Below are positions 3,336 to 7,377 of a DNA stretch of 7,377 nucleotides, piece by piece. Within the stretch, counting starts at the first letter, position 1; the number at the start of each line of letters is the position of its first letter. Origin of the DNA: Candidatus Falkowiibacteriota bacterium (GTDB lineage: Bacteria; Patescibacteriota; Patescibacteriia; Patescibacteriales; UBA12075); assembly GCA_030600505.1 (NCBI GenBank), contig JAUVLY010000039.1, positions 1 through 7,377 on the forward strand, written 5' to 3'. The translations under genes were made by a program, and so were the position numbers. The notes beneath the pieces are model-generated. The model worked only from the letters and a program-made list of their open reading frames with translations. It did no database searches and was not told the DNA's origin.

Positions 3336-5315
3336 GTGAACTCATTAAAATCAATTGCCAATAAAATATTTAGCTTCCCGCTTCGGCAAGGACGAAAAGC
3401 TAAAAATTTGTTGGTTCGAATTTTTTTGTCTAGGGATAAGACCGGGCAAAAAAATAAAAAAATTGGGAGAAAACAACTGGAGATGGATCGCCGGTTGGTT
3501 TATAATTTGAGCAAAAAAAGAATTCCCAATTTTCGCCAGCTTAAGTATATCAAAAAATATTTAAGTCCTAAGGAATTATGGGCGATTCGATTAAGCTTTA
3601 TAGTAATATTTTTATCAATTGTTTCCTTGGGTGTTTATTTTTATTTTAATAATTTGCAAGTCGTGCCCGTAGCTGGTGGGATCTATAGCGAAGGCCTGAT
3701 TGGTTCTCCGAAATATATTAATTCTTTGTATTCGACAGTTAGCGATGTTGACAATGATCTAAGCCAATTGGTTTATTCCTCGTTATTTAAGCGTGGATCA
3801 AATGGCGAGCTTGTTAATGATTTAATTAGTGAGTATTCAATTAGTGAAAACAATAAAGAATACACATTTAATATCCGTAATGATGTTAAGTGGCACGACG
3901 GCACATTATTAACAGCCGATGATATTTTGTTTACCTTTGCGGCAATCAAGGATAGCCAATATAAGTCTCCTCTTAAACAAAGTTTTGTTGGGGTAGGGGC
4001 TGAAAGATTGGGGGATTATAGTTTTAAGTTTATTTTGGCCGATACTTACGCGGCCTTTTTGGAACTTTTGACTTTTGGTGTATTACCGGCAAATCTGTGG
4101 GCGCAGATTCCACCCGAAACCGCCTCTTTGGCAGAATTGAATTTAAAGCCGGTTGGCTCCGGTCTTTATCGGTTTGATGAGTTGGTTAAAGATAAAAATG
4201 GGAATATAGTAGAGTATAGCCTTAAGGTTAATCTGGATTATTATAACACTCCGGCCCTGGTAGGTTTAAAATATTCGTTTTATCCGGATTTTGTTGAGGC
4301 CGTAGCGGCAATGAACGATAATTCGATTGATGGCCTTAGCTATTTACCCTTGGATTATAAAGCGGATCTGTTAACGCCCAAGGCTTATCATTTTCATAAA
4401 TTGTATTTGCCGCAGTTGACTGTAATATTTTTTAACCAGGACCATAATAAAATTCTGGCCGACAAGGCAGTCCGCCAGGCCTTGGTTTACGCGCTTGATA
4501 GGAATGATATTATAAATAACACTTTGGCCGGTGATGCCTACGTAGTGGACAGTCCAATATTGGCTAATAGTTTTGCCTACAACCCAGAGGTTAAGAAATA
4601 TGATTATAATAAAGCCAAGTCCGAGGAATTATTAGATAGTATTGACTGGAAGAAGTTTGGTATAAGTGCTGAAGATATTAGCCGGGCGGAAGAGGATATA
4701 AATTCAGAGGAAGAAGACATTAGAACTAAGGCTGAAATTACCCTTGGCATGGGCGAGGGTGAATGGCGAAAAAAAGACGATAAATATTTAACGGTGTCCT
4801 TAAAAACGGTGGAGCGCAATGAGAACAGGGATATTCTAGAGGCAATAAAAAAATATTGGGAAGAAATCGGTGTTAAGACACTCGTAGAGATTTTACCAAT
4901 GACAAGAATTCAGAACGAAGTTATCAGAACCAGAGAATTTGACGCCTTGTTCTATGGTCAAATAGTCGGAGCTGACCCGGACCCTTATGCCTTTTGGCAT
5001 TCGTCGCAAACCGGGGAGAATGGGTTTAATATCGCCAATTTTGCGAATAAAGAAGTGGACGAATTATTGGAGGATGCCCGGCTTAGCCTGGACCAGAGCT
5101 TGAGGCAAGAAAAGTATTTTGAGTTTCAAAATATAATTGCCGAAGAAGTGCCGGCAATATTTATGTACTCGCCGATCTATACTTATATTCAGACCAAGGA
5201 TCTAAAAGGCTTTAATGTCACCAATATTCTCTTCCCCAAGGACCGGTTTGCCAATGTTAATGAATGGTATATTAAAACCGGCAAAAAATTAATTTGGCCC
5301 AAGGACGATAGATAA
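3336..5315 (+). CDS. Membrane-anchored family 5 ABC solute-binding protein
   Basis: This looks like an extracytoplasmic receptor of the DppA/OppA type (SBP family 5), which normally hands peptides or similar ligands to an ABC importer. Residues 1-82 are strongly basic and presumably cytoplasmic; 83-106 form one hydrophobic anchor, with no lipobox cysteine and no clear cleavage site. The receptor fold follows: a segment ending in NIRNDVKWHDGTLLTADDILFTF (179-201), DKAVRQALVYALDRNDI (376-392), and ADPDPYAFWHSSQTG (546-560). An acidic insert lies at about 443-466. Length is 659 residues, more than the usual 500-560 because of the anchor. The start is GTG with no ribosome binding site; ATG at codon 50 (3483) is possible and would keep the anchor. 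No permease or ATPase genes adjoin, so the ligand and partner are unknown. Confidence 0.88.
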   Translation: MNSLKSIANKIFSFPLRQGRKAKNLLVRIFLSRDKTGQKNKKIGRKQLEMDRRLVYNLSKKRIPNFRQLKYIKKYLSPKELWAIRLSFIVIFLSIVSLGVYFYFNNLQVVPVAGGIYSEGLIGSPKYINSLYSTVSDVDNDLSQLVYSSLFKRGSNGELVNDLISEYSISENNKEYTFNIRNDVKWHDGTLLTADDILFTFAAIKDSQYKSPLKQSFVGVGAERLGDYSFKFILADTYAAFLELLTFGVLPANLWAQIPPETASLAELNLKPVGSGLYRFDELVKDKNGNIVEYSLKVNLDYYNTPALVGLKYSFYPDFVEAVAAMNDNSIDGLSYLPLDYKADLLTPKAYHFHKLYLPQLTVIFFNQDHNKILADKAVRQALVYALDRNDIINNTLAGDAYVVDSPILANSFAYNPEVKKYDYNKAKSEELLDSIDWKKFGISAEDISRAEEDINSEEEDIRTKAEITLGMGEGEWRKKDDKYLTVSLKTVERNENRDILEAIKKYWEEIGVKTLVEILPMTRIQNEVIRTREFDALFYGQIVGADPDPYAFWHSSQTGENGFNIANFANKEVDELLEDARLSLDQSLRQEKYFEFQNIIAEEVPAIFMYSPIYTYIQTKDLKGFNVTNILFPKDRFANVNEWYIKTGKKLIWPKDDR

Positions 5316-5340
5316 CAATTAAAAATTAATAATTAATCGC
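5313..5340 (+). repeat. Short heptad array, locus 5
   Basis: Starting from the TAA stop of the solute-binding protein, four 7-bp units in phase begin TAACAAT, TAAAAAT, TAATAAT and TAATCGC. There is no clear inverted arm. A similar short run (TAACAAT, TAAATAA) lies at 5504-5517 after tRNA-Leu. Confidence 0.55.
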
Positions 5341-5357
5341 GAGAATTAGCCGGAGTG

Positions 5358-5395
5358 GCCCGCCTACGCTAAAGCTTCGGTGGGCAAGTTCGCTA
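5358..5395 (-). repeat. GC-rich hairpin repeat before tRNA-Leu
   Basis: GCCCGCC (5358-5364) pairs with GGTGGGC (5379-5385, one G-T pair). Read on the minus strand it matches the repeat at 1473-1518: TAGCG, then CTTGCCC, CCGAAGCT, and finally AGGCGGG, with the inner loop shortened by about ten bases. An outer TAGC/GCTA pairing (5347-5350 with 5392-5395) followed by CTTTT on the plus strand could make it a weak terminator for the solute-binding protein gene. It ends 11 bases before tRNA-Leu. Confidence 0.75.
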
Positions 5396-5406
5396 GCTTT
5401 TATCAA

Positions 5407-5490
5407 GCCGATGTGGTGAAACTGGTATACACGCAGCGTTCAGGTCGCTGTGGGCTTCGGCCCGTGTGGGTTCGAGTCCCACCATCGGCA
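5407..5490 (+). tRNA. tRNA-Leu (anticodon CAG)
   Basis: An 84-nt class II tRNA: acceptor GCCGATG/CATCGGC, D stem GTG/CAC, anticodon stem CAGCG/CGCTG with the anticodon CAG at 5441-5443, a long variable arm GGGC-TTCG-GCCC typical of leucine and serine tRNAs, and T arm GTGGG-TTCGAGT-CCCAC. The discriminator is A at 5490, the leucine form; CCA is not encoded. It decodes CUG. It stands alone between the solute-binding protein and RNase J genes. Confidence 0.96.
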
Positions 5491-5579
5491 CATAATAAAA
5501 CTCTAACAATTAAATAAATATTAAATAGCCAGACAACGATTTTTTATCCTCTGTTTTCTATTTATTGTTTACTAAAAAA

Positions 5580-7367
5580 ATGATTACAAAATATAAACCA
5601 AAAAATCAAACTGGGAGAACCGCACCGAGGCGGAGACCACCCCAGCGTGTTCGTCGAGGTCTAACACCTCAAGCTAAAGTAGTGGCTCAGCAGGGCAAAT
5701 TACGGGTAATAGTACTGGGCGGCCTGGAAGAGGTCGGGCGCAACATGACGGTCATTGAATATGATAAAGAAATTATTATTATTGATATGGGGCTTCAATT
5801 CCCGGAAGAAGATATGCCCGGAATCGACTATATTATCCCTAATATCACCTACTTAGAAGATAAGGCCGACCGTATTAAAGGCGTGATAATTACCCATGGT
5901 CATATGGACCATATCGGGGCAATCCCCCATATTATTGGTCGGATCGGTAATCCGCCGATGTTTACCGGCAAGTTAACAGCCGGGCTTATTCGCAAGCGCT
6001 GCGAAGAACACCGGCAATGTCCGAAGTTAAATATCTCGGAGATTAATGAGAATAGCCGGTTGAGCGTTGGTGAAAACCTTAAGGTTGAGTTTATTCGCGT
6101 CAACCACTCAATCCCAGATTCGTTTGGGATAATTATCAGGACGCCACTAGGCACAGTGATTCATACCGGCGATTTTAAGATTGATTATTCTCCGGTTAAC
6201 GATAGCCCGGCAGACCTTAACCGTATTGCCCGTCTTGGCGGCGAAGGCGTTATGCTCTTGATGTCTGACTCGACCGATTCAACTCACCCTGGCTACCAGG
6301 TATCCGAATCCTCGATCGGGGATGAGATCGATAATATATTTAACGATCTGGAAGGTCGGATAATAATCGGTACCTTTGCCTCGCAGCTTAGCCGAATCCA
6401 GAAGATTTTTGAACTAGCCAAGAAACATGGCCGCAAAATATATTTGCAAGGCCGAAGCATGAACAACAACGTCGAGATCGCCCACGGAATCGGTTATCTT
6501 AAGTTTCACCCCAGCCTACTAATTCGCGACGCTGATTTGCGGCGCTTACCGGATAAGAAAATAATAATTCTTGGTACTGGCGCCCAGGGCGAGAGCAACG
6601 CCTTCCTTAGGCGGGTGGTAAACCGGGAACATAAAGTTATTCAGCTTAAAAAGGGTGACACGGTTATTTTTTCTTCCTCTGTAATTCCGGGAAACGAGCG
6701 TACTATCCAGAGTCTTATGGATATGGTAGTACGGCAAGGAGCGCGGGTAATTAATTATAAGATGATGGACGTACATGCCGGTGGACACGCCAAGCAGGAG
6801 GATTTGAAATTAATGATGCGCTTGTTAAAGCCAAAATTTTTGATGCCGATTGAGGGCAGTCATTATATGTTGCAGGCCCATGCCGACTTGGCAATGCAGG
6901 TAGGAATTCCTGAGGCTAATACCTTTATCCCGGATAATGGGCAGGTCGTAGAGATTGAGCGTGCTGGCAAAGAAGTAGTTGGTAAGGTAACCAACGAAAA
7001 GGTGCCGGCTGATTATGTTATGGTAGATGGCTTGGGCGTGGGCGATGTCTCCAATATAGTTCTTCGCGACCGCCGGGTAATGTCGGCTGATGGGATGATC
7101 GTGGCGATCGCGACGATCGACTCCAAGACAGGGGAGCCAATTGGCAATCCGGATATAATTTCGCGCGGTTTTGTTTATATGAAAGAGAACCGCAAGCTGA
7201 TCGAAGACACGCGCATGAAAGTCAAAAAGATAGTTAAAGACCATGATTCGCGCACACCGGCAGATTCGGATTTTATTAAGAACAAGATTCGCAACGAAAT
7301 AGGGTCGTTTCTTTTCTCCAAAACCAAGCGCCGCCCCATGGTGTTGCCGGTGGTGATAAAAGTCTAA
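5580..7367 (+). CDS. rnj: Ribonuclease J
   Basis: RNase J is a metallo-beta-lactamase/beta-CASP nuclease with endo- and 5'-3' exoribonuclease activity in RNA decay and maturation. From ATG 5580 the product has 595 residues; an in-frame TTG at 5565 would add five. Residues 1-38 are basic and proline-rich. The catalytic motifs follow: HGHMDHIG (106-113), NHSIPD (175-180), HTGDFKID (195-202), TFASQLSRIQ (265-274), GRSMNN (291-296), SSSVIPGNE (365-373) and HAGGHAKQED (399-408). The C-terminal domain ends in PMVLPVVIKV. In motif C the usual P-V/I-H-G-E reads PIEGSHYML, so the histidine that binds metal in characterised enzymes (His390 of Bacillus subtilis J1) is Glu425 here. Otherwise complete. 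No Shine-Dalgarno precedes it. Confidence 0.96.
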   Translation: MITKYKPKNQTGRTAPRRRPPQRVRRGLTPQAKVVAQQGKLRVIVLGGLEEVGRNMTVIEYDKEIIIIDMGLQFPEEDMPGIDYIIPNITYLEDKADRIKGVIITHGHMDHIGAIPHIIGRIGNPPMFTGKLTAGLIRKRCEEHRQCPKLNISEINENSRLSVGENLKVEFIRVNHSIPDSFGIIIRTPLGTVIHTGDFKIDYSPVNDSPADLNRIARLGGEGVMLLMSDSTDSTHPGYQVSESSIGDEIDNIFNDLEGRIIIGTFASQLSRIQKIFELAKKHGRKIYLQGRSMNNNVEIAHGIGYLKFHPSLLIRDADLRRLPDKKIIILGTGAQGESNAFLRRVVNREHKVIQLKKGDTVIFSSSVIPGNERTIQSLMDMVVRQGARVINYKMMDVHAGGHAKQEDLKLMMRLLKPKFLMPIEGSHYMLQAHADLAMQVGIPEANTFIPDNGQVVEIERAGKEVVGKVTNEKVPADYVMVDGLGVGDVSNIVLRDRRVMSADGMIVAIATIDSKTGEPIGNPDIISRGFVYMKENRKLIEDTRMKVKKIVKDHDSRTPADSDFIKNKIRNEIGSFLFSKTKRRPMVLPVVIKV

Positions 7368-7369
7368 GC

Positions 7370-7375
7370 AAGGAG
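7370..7375 (+). promoter_or_regulatory. Shine-Dalgarno sequence of a downstream gene
   Basis: AAGGAG appears three bases after the RNase J stop, at the window edge. It is the only good Shine-Dalgarno sequence I see and suggests that a tightly linked gene starts just outside the window. Confidence 0.4.
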
Positions 7376-7377
7376 CA

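Noticed and set aside
5565..5579. TTG start for RNase J
   Set aside because: The ATG at 5580 is only five codons downstream, and nothing upstream of the TTG favours it; both remain possible.
6825..7244. 139-residue minus-strand open frame inside rnj, and similar ones at 5900-6154, 6546-6788, 4604-4819 and 1674-1964
   Set aside because: All lie opposite well-supported coding genes and resemble no known family.
1692..7367. Recoded genetic code (TGA as glycine, as in Gracilibacteria and SR1)
   Set aside because: No in-frame TGA occurs in any gene, and all proteins are full length under the standard bacterial code.

Overview
The window looks like a chromosomal segment of an ultra-small bacterium of the Candidate Phyla Radiation (Patescibacteria, Parcubacteria-like). 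This placement is inferred from gene content and style, not from a search. The reasons are: housekeeping genes broken up by AT-rich repeats, almost no Shine-Dalgarno sequences, tRNAs without an encoded CCA, a bacterial RNase J with an arginine/proline-rich N-terminal extension, and a solute-binding protein held by an uncleaved N-terminal membrane anchor. The standard bacterial code fits all genes; stops are TAA or TAG and no in-frame TGA occurs.

Left part, minus strand: smpB (707-1159) is followed in the same direction by the tmRNA gene ssrA (122-512). Together they form the ribosome-rescue (trans-translation) pair. Between smpB and the first plus-strand gene lie back-to-back divergent promoters (1205-1233 minus, 1238-1266 plus) and about 240 bases of hairpin-rich, non-coding sequence.

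Middle, plus strand: tRNA-Gly(GCC), then the translation cluster infC - rpmI - rplT (IF3, L35, L20) and secG of the protein-export channel. A terminator-like hairpin after infC and repeats before rpmI and rplT suggest that the classical operon is partly uncoupled here. Then come a membrane-anchored family 5 (peptide-type) solute-binding protein without ABC partners, tRNA-Leu(CAG), and RNase J (rnj), whose expected motif C metal-ligand histidine is a glutamate. A lone AAGGAG at the right edge hints at a further gene.

The most unusual content is between the genes. (1) A roughly 50-base twin-hairpin element occurs four times (513-561, 1302-1354, 2335-2385, 3263-3315). Its stems carry compensating changes, and it has a conserved loop core CTACAAAT and tail ACATGCGAAT. 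(2) At least five intergenic gaps carry 7-bp-periodic AT-rich arrays; four of these have an inverted partner arm, and they run nearly edge to edge between genes. (3) A GC-rich hairpin repeat sits directly before each of the two tRNA genes and overlaps the 5' end of tRNA-Gly. I recognise none of the three as a named family.
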